Below, in pieces: positions 23,486-33,209 of a stretch of 64,000 bases of DNA. A program made the position numbers and the translations under genes. The notes below the pieces were generated by a model. That model saw only the letters and a list, made by a program, of their open reading frames with translations. It was not told where the DNA came from and made no database searches. This stretch comes from Arsenophonus apicola (lineage in GTDB: Bacteria > Pseudomonadota > Gammaproteobacteria > Enterobacterales > Enterobacteriaceae): NCBI RefSeq assembly GCF_020268605.1, contig NZ_CP084222.1, positions 1,116,001 through 1,180,000 of the forward strand. Direction: 5' to 3'. The first letter of the stretch is position 1. Each line of letters starts with the position of its first letter.

Positions 23486-24066
23486 ATGGATCATGTATTA
23501 ACATTTAAAACACACAATATTGCTCCCTTTAATAACGGTGACGGGAAAATCTGGTTCACTAATAAACAACTATCTATCTTACTGGAATACAAGGACGAAT
23601 CTTCTATTACTCGCATTTTTAACAGGAATAAAGATGAGTTTACAAATGAGATGTCAAGGACGGTCAATTTGACCGAGACTAATAAAAACAATGAGTTACG
23701 CTATAAAAAAATAAGAATTTATTCAGTTCGTGGTGCTCATCTAATCGGAATGTTATCTAAAACCAAAGTTGCTAAAGCACTGCGTAAGTGGTTACTGGAT
23801 TTAGCGGAAAAGAAAGCCACCCAGCAAATCTTGCTCTGTTAGATATGGAAGGATTGAAATCATTAACGATTGGCGAAATGCAAAACAGGTTGGTTGCTGC
23901 AAATAAATGGTCGTTTGACAATTTTGGTAGAAAGGGAAGCGACTTAATGAACCTACGTAAGCGTCATCTGAATAAGATACGTAAAGCAGAAAAAACAATT
24001 ATGGCACTTTCTCAATTAAGACTACCAGGATTTGATGATACGCCAAATGGAGAAAGTCAAGCATGA
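23486..24066 (+). pseudogene. BRO/Ant-like antirepressor, frameshifted
   Basis: The ATG at 23486 (AAGGAAG upstream) gives a BRO-like N-terminus (DGKIWFTNKQLSILLEYKDE, SITRIFNRNKDEF, IRIYSVRGAHLIGMLSKT). The frame then stops after AEKKATQQILLC. Shifting at GGAAAAGAAAGCC near 23812 continues as ESHPANLALLDMEGLKSL and on to the stop at 24066. One base in the A4-G-A3 run explains the break. As one frame it would be about 193 residues, with the C-terminal module not shared with the other antirepressors here. Confidence 0.78.
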
Positions 24067-24266
24067 CTCCTGAACAATTCATTGAGACGAATGTCAAGGC
24101 CGAGTTAATGAAGCTTGGTTTTTCTCTATCTGTAGCCAGTTTAGCAACAAATGAAGCTATTAGATACTATCGACAATCTAAATCAACACAACGCGGTAAA
24201 ATGATGGCCAACTGTCTTGATGTAGCTAAACAGTGGGTGGGAAGAAATTCAGTAAAACAGTGGTAG
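24063..24266 (+). CDS. Small phage protein following the BRO-like gene
   Basis: 67 residues (MTPEQFIETNVKAELMKLGF, ATNEAIRYYRQSKST). ATGA overlap with the preceding stop indicates coupling to the broken antirepressor gene. No domain recognised. Confidence 0.6.
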   Translation: MTPEQFIETNVKAELMKLGFSLSVASLATNEAIRYYRQSKSTQRGKMMANCLDVAKQWVGRNSVKQW

Positions 24267-24312
24267 ATTTGTGATGAACCTCTTCAAAGTAAGAATAGTT
24301 ATGATTGGTTTA

Positions 24313-24523
24313 TTATTGTTTCTGTCTAGATGGGCTAGCGCAATAACCGTGACCTTCAGGACAAAGAAAGCACTTATGTTTCTTATGATATAATTTTAAA
24401 CATTCAGCGTTATTTGTACCTTCAGTAGGATAATCGATTATTGGCTCTTGGGTTACAGCAAAAAAAAGGACTAATGCTTAAAAAACCAATCGAAATAATC
24501 AATGCATTGGATAATGATTTCAT
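24313..24523 (-). pseudogene. Secreted cysteine-rich peptide, frameshifted at A8/T8
   Basis: From the ATG at 24523 (GGGGGA upstream) a signal peptide is read (MKSLSNALIISIGFLSISPF), then the frame breaks in a run of eight Ts of the coding strand (24460-24467). The other frame continues as AVTQEPIIDYPTEGTNNAEC and ends with a mature part holding four cysteines (ECLKLYHKKHKCFLC, HGYC). With seven Ts it would be one frame of about 70 residues. It resembles in plan the secreted gene at 22863. Slippage could still produce it. Confidence 0.65.
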
Positions 24524-24780
24524 GTTTTATCCCCCAGAAGAAAATGAATATTATTACTAATAATATCTCTTTAATTTAACATTTAAATAACTTTTTTGTA
24601 AAATAATAAAAATTCTATAAAAGTGAAATTATCAGCATTTTATGTAAGTTTATTCGATGTGCTGTCTCAAATATTCCCGATGTTACACAAATCAAACCAG
24701 CATAATATTCTTATTGGCATTCATTAAATACACTGATCATATTGTGAAATTTTTTAAATTAAAACAAACAAGGTAAAGAT

Positions 24781-25292
24781 ATGGCACTCACAGACAAGCA
24801 GGAAGCATTTTGTCGCGAGTACCTGATTGATTTGAATGCGACTCAGGCAGCAATTAGAGCCGGGTACAGTGAAAAAACAGCAAAAGATATCGCATGCCAA
24901 AACTTAGCAAAACTCAACATTCAAAACGCATACAAACCCTCATGGAAGAACGTAAGAATCGCATTGAGGTTAATGCTGACTACGTGCTTAAGCGGCTGGT
25001 TGAGATCGACCAAATGGATGTACTCGATATTCTGACCGATTCTGGCGATTTAAGACCGATCAAAGATTGGCCTAAAGTTTGGCGGACAACATTAAGCGGT
25101 TTAGATATTGCAGCCATACGAGTTGATGGTGCAGAAGCATTGCTCAAAAAAGTAAAGTGGCCAGATAAAGTTAAAAACCTTGAGTTACTTGGCAAGCATG
25201 TCTCAGTACAGGCTTTTAGAGAACAAGTAAAAAATGAGCATGATGTGGTCGGAACGTTATCTAATCTTATGGACGAACTTTCACAAAAATAA
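24781..25292 (+). pseudogene. Terminase small subunit, frameshifted
   Basis: The N-terminus LTDKQEAFCREYLIDLNATQ, AAIRAGYSEKTA is the terminase_2 HTH signature. The frame must shift near 24918 (CAAAACGC) to continue as RIQTLMEERKNRIEVNADYV, LKRLVEIDQMDVLDIL and on to 25292, two bases before the large subunit. The small subunit recognises pac/cos DNA, so this lesion, if real, would block packaging. The site is not a canonical slippery heptamer. Confidence 0.87.
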
Positions 25293-25294
25293 CT

Positions 25295-26782
25295 ATGAAG
25301 CCACAACATTTAGCTTTATTGCGCGATAAGCTTTGGCGACTAAATCATCTTTATTGGATAACGGATAAAACCGGAAAACCAATTCGATTTGACATGACCC
25401 CTGAGCAGTTATTCTATTTTGAAGGAATGCATACCAGAAATATCATTCTAAAGGCGCGTCAGCTAGGGTTTACGACTGAAGTGTGTATTATTCAGCTTGA
25501 TGCGGCGTTATTTGAATCTGCCAGGTGTGCATTAATTGCGCATACTCTTAATGATGCTAGGCGATTATTCAGAGAAAAAACCAAATACGCTTATGAGCGA
25601 CTACCGGCTGAAATAAAAGCGGCTAACCCAGCCAGTAATGATTCAGCGGGTGAGCTGGTATTCCATAAAGGGGGTTCACTTTACATTAGTACTTCATTTC
25701 GCGGTGGTACATTGCGTTATCTGCATGTTTCTGAATTTGGCAAGATTTGTGCAAAATATCCTGATAAGGCACGTGAAATTGTAACTGGTGCTTTTGAAGC
25801 GGTATCCAATGATTGCTTTGTCACTATAGAAAGCACGGGCGAGGGAAGATCTGGTTACTTTTATGATTATTGTCAGTCTGCTGAAAAAGCACAACTTCAA
25901 GTAAAAAAACTTTCACAGCTCGATTGGAAATTCTTTTTCTTCCCATGGTGGGAAAACAATAATTATGCAATTGATCCGGTTGAGCCCATTCCAAAGCGGC
26001 TAATTGATTATTTCACTGAGCTGTCCGGCAAACATGGCATTTGGTTAACCGACAAACAGAAAGCCTGGTATTACGCAAAAGAGAAAACGCTTGGTGATGA
26101 TATGAAGCGGGAATATCCCTCACTTCCCGCTGAAGCTTTCCAACAATCAGTAGAAGGCGCCTACTATGCCAGGCAGTTTCGTTATCTTTATCAAAATAAA
26201 CGCATTGGGACATTGCCTAATAACAGCCATTTGCCAGTACATACATATTGGGATATTGGGGTAGGTGATTCAACGTCAATATGGTTTGTACGTGAAGTGG
26301 GAAATGAATTTCATATTATTGATCATTACTCAAATAGTGGTGAAGGGTTGCGGCATTACATGAAGATACTGAAAGATAAAGGCTATACCTACGCCAGTCA
26401 CAATGCACCTCATGATATTGATAATCGTGAATTTGGTTCTGACGCAAAATCCAGGCGTGAAATTGCCAGAGAAGGCTATGAGATTGATGGGCAGAAATAT
26501 GCAATACGATTTGATGTAGTGCCAAAACTTTCCATTGATGAAGGGATTGAGGCGGTACGTGAAATATTGCCAAATTGTGTATTTGATGAACATCGATGTG
26601 CCGATGGAGTTGCTCATTTAGAAGCTTATCGCAAAGAGTGGGATGACAAGCTGGGTTGCTGGAAAGATAAACCCCTACATGATTTTACGTCACATGATGC
26701 TGATGCATTTCGATATTTTGCGATTAGCCGAAAAAATAAACAGCGTCCCGCCTTTGAGATTAATTTAGGAACCACATTCTAA
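25295..26782 (+). CDS. Terminase large subunit
   Basis: 495 residues. The ATPase domain has a Walker-A-like KARQLGFTT and a Walker-B-like YLHVSEFGK, followed by a C-motif (FVTIESTGEG). The C-terminal nuclease domain shows HTYWDIGVGDSTS, CADGVAHLEAYRK and HDADAFRYFA. It drives DNA into the procapsid and cuts concatemers. It overlaps the portal start (TAATG). Intact. Confidence 0.95.
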   Translation: MKPQHLALLRDKLWRLNHLYWITDKTGKPIRFDMTPEQLFYFEGMHTRNIILKARQLGFTTEVCIIQLDAALFESARCALIAHTLNDARRLFREKTKYAYERLPAEIKAANPASNDSAGELVFHKGGSLYISTSFRGGTLRYLHVSEFGKICAKYPDKAREIVTGAFEAVSNDCFVTIESTGEGRSGYFYDYCQSAEKAQLQVKKLSQLDWKFFFFPWWENNNYAIDPVEPIPKRLIDYFTELSGKHGIWLTDKQKAWYYAKEKTLGDDMKREYPSLPAEAFQQSVEGAYYARQFRYLYQNKRIGTLPNNSHLPVHTYWDIGVGDSTSIWFVREVGNEFHIIDHYSNSGEGLRHYMKILKDKGYTYASHNAPHDIDNREFGSDAKSRREIAREGYEIDGQKYAIRFDVVPKLSIDEGIEAVREILPNCVFDEHRCADGVAHLEAYRKEWDDKLGCWKDKPLHDFTSHDADAFRYFAISRKNKQRPAFEINLGTTF

Positions 26783-28152
26783 TGAGTATGTCTAGTGTTG
26801 ATTTTACCCGTCCTGAATATAAATTGTTTGTGTTGCAATGGGCATTAGTTCGGACAGTTTGTAAAGGGGATGATTCAGTAAAAAACTATCTGCCGATATT
26901 AGAAGAATCGAATAAAGAACGCAAAAGGAAACGTAATAGCGATTATCAAGATCGTGCGGTGTTTTATCCGATAACCGGTCATACCCGTAATGGGATGATA
27001 GGAATGGCTTTTAAAAAAGATCCGCTGGTTGAGATTGATGAAAGACTGGCTTATCTGAAAGAGGATGCTGATGGAGCGGGTTCAAGTCTTTATCAGTTAG
27101 CCCAATCGTCATTGGAATCCGTCTTGGAAGTGGGACGACATGGCTTATATGTCGATTATAATAACGAGTCAAAGCAAGTCTATTTTTTTCAATACAAAGC
27201 CGAAGATATTATCAACTGGCGAATGCAACGCATTAATGGTCGTAATCGCTTAACTCTGGTGGTATTACGTGAAACAGTAGAAGAACAAGACGGTTTTGGA
27301 TTCAAGGATACCATTCAATATCGTGTTCTGGCTATTGAAAAAGGGAAATTTATCTGTCGCGTTTATCGAAAACCTGCAGGAAACAGTGTTTACCAAATAG
27401 ATGTTGAATATATCCCTGATCGCGGTGGCTCAGGTGCTTGGGAGGAGATCCCGTTTACCTTTATAGGTGCTCAAAATAATGATCACACTATTGATGAAGC
27501 GCCGTTACTTGGACTCGCCAAAATCAATTTGGGTCATTATCGAAATTCCGCCGATTATGAAGATTCGGTTTTTTTCTGTGGTCAGGTGCAACCCTATATT
27601 AGCGGCTTGAAAGATGAATGGCGTGACTGGTTAGAGAAAAAGGGTATATTAGTCGGCTCCCGCTCACCCATTTTGTTACCTGAGCAAGGTTCCTGTGGTT
27701 ACATTCAAGCACAGCCTAACATGCTAGCGAAAGAAGCGATGGACAGTAAGCGTGATTATATGGTGGGGTTGGGCGCTCAATTAGTTTCTGCTGATAATAA
27801 AGTGAAAACCGTTATTCAATCAGTGGGTGAATTAAGTGCACAAACATCTGTCCTGAGTATCTGTTGCGCGAATGTCTCAGAAGGTTTAACTAAAGGGTTA
27901 AAGTGGTGCGCTGAATATGCGGGTGCTGAACCTGATAAATGCGTATTTGAAATTAATAGGGACTTGGTCAATCACATTGCCGATAGCACGATGATACGTG
28001 AGATAGTGTCAGCCTGGCAATCTAGCGCCATTCGTCAATCTGACCTGGTGCGTAACTTGCAAAAATTTGACATTATCAATCCGGCTGATGAGGTTGATGT
28101 GGTGGTGGATGAACTCAATAATCAGCAACCCACTATGATAGGTGAGCGATGA
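26782..28152 (+). CDS. Portal protein (DUF4055 family)
   Basis: 456 residues, including DRAVFYPITGHTRNGMIGMA, SLYQLAQSSLESVLEVGRHG and SPILLPEQGSCGYIQAQPN, typical of the DUF4055 portal-like proteins. It follows the large terminase and precedes a Mu F-like head gene, as expected for a portal, the dodecameric DNA gate. Intact. Confidence 0.85.
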   Translation: MSMSSVDFTRPEYKLFVLQWALVRTVCKGDDSVKNYLPILEESNKERKRKRNSDYQDRAVFYPITGHTRNGMIGMAFKKDPLVEIDERLAYLKEDADGAGSSLYQLAQSSLESVLEVGRHGLYVDYNNESKQVYFFQYKAEDIINWRMQRINGRNRLTLVVLRETVEEQDGFGFKDTIQYRVLAIEKGKFICRVYRKPAGNSVYQIDVEYIPDRGGSGAWEEIPFTFIGAQNNDHTIDEAPLLGLAKINLGHYRNSADYEDSVFFCGQVQPYISGLKDEWRDWLEKKGILVGSRSPILLPEQGSCGYIQAQPNMLAKEAMDSKRDYMVGLGAQLVSADNKVKTVIQSVGELSAQTSVLSICCANVSEGLTKGLKWCAEYAGAEPDKCVFEINRDLVNHIADSTMIREIVSAWQSSAIRQSDLVRNLQKFDIINPADEVDVVVDELNNQQPTMIGER

Positions 28153-29273
28153 GAACGGTGAATGAGCGCCTGATGGATGAATTACTTGCTCACTCGCTGT
28201 TTTCTGGTCGTTATGCTAGTGGGGTTGCTAAAAAGATGGTTAACACCCTGAATGCATTTGACGCTCAGCTCAGTGCATCCTTAATTGTGGCACTGGATGA
28301 TGCCAATATCGATGCTGATAGTTTTACTGTCAGGCGATTAGAATCTTTGCTCGCCAGTGTTAAGGCTATTAATAAAAATGCGGTAGCCAACGCGTTTTCC
28401 CTTTTAAAGGGCGAGATGAAGGCGCATGCACAATATGAGGTAGATTATTATCCCGCTTTATTTGATTTTCTAATGCCAGAGGTTGTTCTTCGTCAATATC
28501 CATTGATGAGTCTCACCACAGATATGCTTTATGCAGCGGTGATGGCGCGCCCATTGCAGGGAAAACTGTTATCTGAGTGGGCTGAGGGTCTGGAAAAAGA
28601 CCGCATGACGCGCATTAATAATACCGTTCGCAATGGGTATTTGAATGGCGATAGCGCTGTAGAAATGGGTCGTAAAATACGTGGTAATGTCAAGCAAGGC
28701 TATAAAGACGGTGCACTACAAATCAGTCGGGCAAATGCAACCAGTATTGCCAAAACCGCAATTAATCACCTACAAGCCACCGCCCGAAATCAGTTTGCAG
28801 AGGCTAATAAAAAACTCCTTGAGGGTAAGCAGTGGTTATCGACGCTGGACAACAAAACCTCTCATGCCTGTATTGTTCGCGATCGATTGAAATATACCCT
28901 TGAAAGTAAGCCAATCGGCCATAAAGTGCCCTATTTGCAAGGACCAGGAAAAATTCACTGGAATTGTCGTTCGACTGAAACATTGATCACTAAATCATGG
29001 CGTCAATTGGGAATTGATGTTGATGAAATGGACGAAAACACTCGGGCCTCGATGGATGGACAAACACCAGCCGAGACAACCTTTCTTCAATGGATACAAC
29101 GACAATCCGCTTGGCGACAAAAGCAGGTATTTGGTGAAGTACGCTACCGGCTAATGAAAGAGGGTGGCATGCATCCGGCCCAGTTTTATAGCGATAAAGG
29201 TGAGTTTATTACTTTGGCACAATTACGAAAGATAGATGGACAGGAATTAAAAGAAGCTGGGATGGGATTTTAA
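28149..29273 (+). CDS. Head morphogenesis protein (Mu F-like / SPP1 gp7-like)
   Basis: 374 residues. The C-terminal part holds the family motif: LDNKTSHACIVRDRLKYTLE, then PYLQGPGKIHWNCRSTETLI, whose Cys/His residues are conserved. The ATG overlaps the portal stop by 4 bases. These minor head proteins are packaged with or near the portal. Intact. Confidence 0.87.
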   Translation: MRTVNERLMDELLAHSLFSGRYASGVAKKMVNTLNAFDAQLSASLIVALDDANIDADSFTVRRLESLLASVKAINKNAVANAFSLLKGEMKAHAQYEVDYYPALFDFLMPEVVLRQYPLMSLTTDMLYAAVMARPLQGKLLSEWAEGLEKDRMTRINNTVRNGYLNGDSAVEMGRKIRGNVKQGYKDGALQISRANATSIAKTAINHLQATARNQFAEANKKLLEGKQWLSTLDNKTSHACIVRDRLKYTLESKPIGHKVPYLQGPGKIHWNCRSTETLITKSWRQLGIDVDEMDENTRASMDGQTPAETTFLQWIQRQSAWRQKQVFGEVRYRLMKEGGMHPAQFYSDKGEFITLAQLRKIDGQELKEAGMGF

Positions 29274-29388
29274 CCAGTATACATAGCAATCAAGGTCACT
29301 TCGGTGGCCTTTTTTGTTTGCTAAATTCGGCCTAGGGCTGAGGTAATTTAACGCGCAAGGCGCATAGATAAAATCCCAAGGGGACATA

Positions 29389-30159
29389 ATGAGCATTTTA
29401 AACATCGGTAGCAACTATCATTCATCAGTAGAAGACCCGAATGGTGGTGGCGGGGCTAGCGGCACAGCAATCACACCGGAAGTTCAGGCTATTATTGATA
29501 AGCAGATTAATGAGCAGGTGACAGGACTAAAGGCAAAAAATAGTGAATTACTCGGTTTGCTCAAAAAGCAAACTGATAATTTAAAGCGCTTTGAAGGAAT
29601 CGATCCTGAACAGGTCAAAGGCATTTTGCAACGTTTTGACAATGATGAAGAAGCGAAGTTGATTGCCGAAGGCAAGATTGACGAGGTTATCAATAAGCGC
29701 ACGGAACGATTGCGCCATGATGTAGAAAAAAAACTACAATCTGAGAAGCGACGGGCGGAAAAGGCAGAAGAATTTGCCAATAAATTCCGCAGTCGGGTTT
29801 TAGGCGATGAAATTCGTGCAGCTGCAAGTCAATCCGGCGCGTTAGCCAGTGCTCAGGAAGATTTAATATTACGTGCCAAGGGCATATTTAAAATCAATGA
29901 CGAAGGTCAGGCCGTCGCTGTTGATGAGGAAAACAATCCGATTATGGGTAAAGATGGCCGTACACCTTTAACCCCCGCTGAGTGGATTGATTCGCTAAAA
30001 GAAAGTGCCCCCCATTTATTTCCTTCTGCATCCGGTACAGGTTCAGGGGATAGTAAGTCAGGGGGCGCACATTTTAAACGTTCTCAGATGTCTTCATCTG
30101 ATAAGGCCGCATATATCCGGCGATTCGGTCGTGAAGCTTATCTGGGATTACCAAAGTAA
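29389..30159 (+). CDS. Scaffold-like head protein
   Basis: 256 residues, highly charged and helical in the middle (LRHDVEKKLQSEKRRAEKAE), with glycine-rich ends (PNGGGGASGT near the start, SASGTGSGDSKSGG near the end). Coding just before the major capsid protein and this composition are typical of phage scaffolds or DUF4355-like proteins. No protease motif seen. Confidence 0.75.
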   Translation: MSILNIGSNYHSSVEDPNGGGGASGTAITPEVQAIIDKQINEQVTGLKAKNSELLGLLKKQTDNLKRFEGIDPEQVKGILQRFDNDEEAKLIAEGKIDEVINKRTERLRHDVEKKLQSEKRRAEKAEEFANKFRSRVLGDEIRAAASQSGALASAQEDLILRAKGIFKINDEGQAVAVDEENNPIMGKDGRTPLTPAEWIDSLKESAPHLFPSASGTGSGDSKSGGAHFKRSQMSSSDKAAYIRRFGREAYLGLPK

Positions 30160-30171
30160 GGAATTAATATA

Positions 30172-31389
30172 ATGGCAACGACGGTTAATAGTGATTTAAT
30201 TATTTATAATGATTTGGCTCAAACCGCATTTTTAGAGCGCAGACAAGATAATCTTGAGGTGTTTAATCAGGCATCAAATGGCGCAATTGTACTGGATAAT
30301 GTTTTTATTGAAGGCGATTTACGTAAACGGGCATTTTATCAGATAAGCGGTTCGATTGAACATCGTGACGTGAATTCTACGGATAAAGTTACCGGTAAGA
30401 AAATTGGTGCGGGAGAATCCGTTGACGTTAAAGCCCCTTGGAAATATGGCCCCTATGAAATCACCGAAGAGTCATTTAAACGACGTGGCAGGGATGTTTC
30501 AGAATTTTCTGAGCTTGTGGGTACGGATGCTGCTGATGCTTCGCTTGAGGGCTATATCAAGTATTCCCTAGCAGCATTGGGGGCTGCGATTGGCGCTAAT
30601 ACGGATATGATGGTCACAGCTAATATTGCTACCGATGGCAAGAAGACCCTCACTAAGGGGTTACGCAAATACGGGGATAAATTCAACCGTGTCAATCTGT
30701 TTGTCATGCACTCAACAACCTATTTTGACATTGTTGATCAGGCGATTGATAACAAGGTTTATGAAGAAGCAGGCGTGGTAATTTACGGCGGCCAACCTGG
30801 AACGCTAGGTAAACCCGTATTAGTCACCGATACTGCGCCTGTTGATGCTATATTTGGGTTAGTCCCAGGGGCTATCACTATCACGGAATCACAGGAACCT
30901 AATTTTCGCTCTTATGAAATCAACGATCAGGAAAATTTAGGCGTTGGCTATCGGGGTGAAGGCGTGGTAAATGTGGGCGTGCTCGGTTACAGCTGGGATG
31001 AATCAAAAGGGACTAATCCTGATCTGACAAAATTGGGCACAGCTGGCAACTGGAAGAAACATTTCACCAGTAACAAATTAACGGCAGGCGTAATGATAAA
31101 ATTGCAGCATGAAGCGAGTTTAGGGTTATCTGTGGATAAAACCACCGCGACAGCCAATAACAGCGATGCGGTGACCATTTCACTTGATTACTCAAAAGAT
31201 AATCAACCTGTTCAGGGTGGCAATGTTGAGTGGTCAAGCACAGGTGGAAAATTGAGTAAAGCGGCGACTAAAACCGATGCAAAGGGTAAGTCCAGCGTCA
31301 AATTAACCGCCAGTACAGCAGGACAATTTACCGTCACTGCGACAGTAGATGGTGAGATGCGCACCACAGAAAGTATCACTTTTTCATAA
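30172..31389 (+). CDS. Major capsid protein with C-terminal Ig-like domain
   Basis: 405 residues. The first 300 are the capsid part (TAFLERRQDNLEVFNQASNG, GAIVLDNVFIEGDLRKRAFY, ALGAAIGANTDMMVTANIAT). The last 95 form an invasin-type Ig-like (Big_1) domain: LGLSVDKTTATANNSDAVTI, VEWSSTGGKLSKAATKTDAK, TASTAGQFTVTATVDG. Such domains decorate capsid surfaces and can bind glycans weakly. Here it is fused in frame without an obvious frameshift site, so every subunit would carry it. Intact. Confidence 0.88.
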   Translation: MATTVNSDLIIYNDLAQTAFLERRQDNLEVFNQASNGAIVLDNVFIEGDLRKRAFYQISGSIEHRDVNSTDKVTGKKIGAGESVDVKAPWKYGPYEITEESFKRRGRDVSEFSELVGTDAADASLEGYIKYSLAALGAAIGANTDMMVTANIATDGKKTLTKGLRKYGDKFNRVNLFVMHSTTYFDIVDQAIDNKVYEEAGVVIYGGQPGTLGKPVLVTDTAPVDAIFGLVPGAITITESQEPNFRSYEINDQENLGVGYRGEGVVNVGVLGYSWDESKGTNPDLTKLGTAGNWKKHFTSNKLTAGVMIKLQHEASLGLSVDKTTATANNSDAVTISLDYSKDNQPVQGGNVEWSSTGGKLSKAATKTDAKGKSSVKLTASTAGQFTVTATVDGEMRTTESITFS

Positions 31390-31403
31390 AGAAAAATAAA
31401 GTT

Positions 31404-31427
31404 AAGGGGACTTTTGTCCCTTTTTTT
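31404..31427 (+). terminator. Intrinsic terminator after capsid gene
   Basis: GGGAC-TTTT-GTCCC followed by seven Ts. It would give a capsid-rich transcript with partial read-through to the tail genes. Confidence 0.8.
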
Positions 31428-31436
31428 GAGGTGAAT

Positions 31437-31922
31437 ATGATTGATTCGGATAAAAATTCGCCAACATTTAATAGTTATGCCAGCGTTGAGGATCTAAAGC
31501 GCTATGCCCGTGAAAGAGGAATTGATATACCCACTGATGGCTCACATATTGAGTCGATGCTGGTGAGTGCGATGGACTATTTAACGTCACAGCCATGGTT
31601 AGGAAAACGAACCCACTTAACCCAACCGCTATCCTTCCCACGCACAGGGTTATTTTATGACGGTGTGCCTATTGAGAATGACGCCATCCCTAAGCAACTC
31701 ATTATGGCCCAGTGTCGGCTGGCGATTGAGTCAGAGAACGAAGATTTACAGCCAACGTTAGGGGGCGAAGTGACCACAGAACGTATTGAGGGGGCTATCA
31801 CGGTCCAATATGCCTCGGGGACAAATTCGGGTTTACCCAAATTTGCCTGGTTAAATGGTTTGCTTAATGGCTTGTTAGATATACGTTCTGGATTTGCCAT
31901 CAACACCTTTTCGGTGAGGTGA
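31437..31922 (+). CDS. Head-tail connector protein (DnaT_2/gp6-like)
   Basis: 161 residues from the ATG at 31437 (GAGG upstream). The pattern SYASVEDLKRYARERGIDIP, HIESMLVSAMDYLTSQPWLG, LIMAQCRLAIESENEDLQP belongs to the family labelled DnaT-like, which by position acts as a head-tail adaptor ring. Intact. Confidence 0.8.
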   Translation: MIDSDKNSPTFNSYASVEDLKRYARERGIDIPTDGSHIESMLVSAMDYLTSQPWLGKRTHLTQPLSFPRTGLFYDGVPIENDAIPKQLIMAQCRLAIESENEDLQPTLGGEVTTERIEGAITVQYASGTNSGLPKFAWLNGLLNGLLDIRSGFAINTFSVR

Positions 31923-31924
31923 TG

Positions 31925-32275
31925 ATGAATCTTTATACTCGAATGGGTAAAACGACTGAGCGCTTGATAAAGCAGTACGGCATGGAGTATGTCTTAAAAA
32001 GAAAAGGCAAATTTTATGTTGATAAAAAGGGTCAGGAAATTATCGAACCCGATATGGTATTAAAGGCGGTCGGAGTAAAGACACAGTTTGCTATCAATGA
32101 AGTGGACAATTCCCTCGTTTTAACCAGTGATATTAAATTCATTGCGCATGCAAAGAGTAATATTCAACAGGGGGATATCATTATCATCGATAACAGAAAT
32201 CATCGAGTGATTGCTGTAAAAGAGATAAAGCCCCAACGCCAAACTATTTGTTTCATTGCACAATTGAGAGCTTGA
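31925..32275 (+). CDS. Head closure/stopper-type protein
   Basis: 116 residues from the ATG at 31925 (GAGG five bases upstream). The helical start (RMGKTTERLIKQYGMEYVLK) and the beta-rich rest (IQQGDIIIIDNRNHRVIAVK) fit small head-completion proteins coded between adaptor and tail completion proteins. Function by position. Confidence 0.65.
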   Translation: MNLYTRMGKTTERLIKQYGMEYVLKRKGKFYVDKKGQEIIEPDMVLKAVGVKTQFAINEVDNSLVLTSDIKFIAHAKSNIQQGDIIIIDNRNHRVIAVKEIKPQRQTICFIAQLRA

Positions 32276-32276
32276 T

Positions 32277-32762
32277 ATGACAAACAATTTTACAGCCGCC
32301 ATTAATGCGTTTGTCAGTAAAGCAGAAGAAAAAATGGAAGTGGTTACAAAGGTGACATTCATTAAGATACTTGCAAGGTTAGTCATGATGTCGCCTGTCG
32401 GTAATCCTTCTATCTGGCAAGTGAATGCTAAAATAGCCGGAAAGGGAAAAGGAAAAGAAAGGAAGCCTGCAGGGTATACGGGGGGAAGGTTTCGTGGCAA
32501 CTGGCAAGTGACGTTTGATGAAGTACCAATGAAAGAAACGGGACGAATAGATAAAAGTGGCGAGGTAACACAAGCTGAGGGCAATCATGTTATTGGTCAG
32601 TTTAAAGTGGGCATGAAGTCAGTCTATTTTTCCAATGTGGTTCCTTATGCTTATCGACTTGAGATGGGGCATTCAAAACAGGCACCGAAAGGTATGGTAC
32701 GGCTCACGGCACAAGAATTTCAGCAGTTTTTTCATCAGGCCATCGCAGAGCGTAAAGGATGA
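32277..32762 (+). CDS. Tail completion protein (HK97 gp10-like)
   Basis: 161 residues. FRGNWQVTFDEVPMKETGRI and YFSNVVPYAYRLEMGHSKQA resemble the HK97 gp10/lambda Z-type family that closes the tail end. It overlaps the next gene by 4 bases. Intact. Confidence 0.75.
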   Translation: MTNNFTAAINAFVSKAEEKMEVVTKVTFIKILARLVMMSPVGNPSIWQVNAKIAGKGKGKERKPAGYTGGRFRGNWQVTFDEVPMKETGRIDKSGEVTQAEGNHVIGQFKVGMKSVYFSNVVPYAYRLEMGHSKQAPKGMVRLTAQEFQQFFHQAIAERKG

Positions 32763-33160
32763 ACCCATTAACCATTAATACCGCGATACGGGCACATATT
32801 GCTCAATTTGCTGAGTCTGAAAATATCAAGGTTGCCTGGCCAAATTGTGAATTCGATGATATCAATGAACCCTATTTACAACTACACACCATGCCAGCGA
32901 CAACGAATAATTTGAGTTTATCGCTCGATATGCCTGTATTTAGCGGTGTCATACAGATAAATGTAGTTGGCAAAGCAGGAACGGGCGACGCATTGGTCAT
33001 GAATGTCGCTAATCGTTTAATAAATTTTCTAACAAACGGTTTTTCGTTGACCGATAATCTTTTTTTAAACGGCGAGCCATGTTTATTTCCAGCAATCTGT
33101 GATCAGGTTAATTATATTCTCCCCGTCAGCGTTGCTTATCGTTGTCACTCTACAATATAA
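32759..33160 (+). CDS. Tail terminator-like protein (DUF4128)
   Basis: 133 residues. The N-terminal ALL-helical start (INTAIRAHIAQFAESENIKV) followed by DINEPYLQLHTMPATTNNLS and FSGVIQINVVGKAGTGDALV fits the DUF4128 / lambda U-like tail terminator group, which caps the tail tube. Intact. Confidence 0.75.
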   Translation: MNPLTINTAIRAHIAQFAESENIKVAWPNCEFDDINEPYLQLHTMPATTNNLSLSLDMPVFSGVIQINVVGKAGTGDALVMNVANRLINFLTNGFSLTDNLFLNGEPCLFPAICDQVNYILPVSVAYRCHSTI

Positions 33161-33209
33161 CATTGCCGCCATATGGTGGTTTTTCAACAGCCAATAATGA
33201 GGTTTTATC

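Noticed and set aside
24781..25292. Programmed frameshift in the small terminase gene
   Set aside because: The sequence at the break (TCAAAACGC) is not a slippery heptamer in the correct phase, and such control is not known for this gene.
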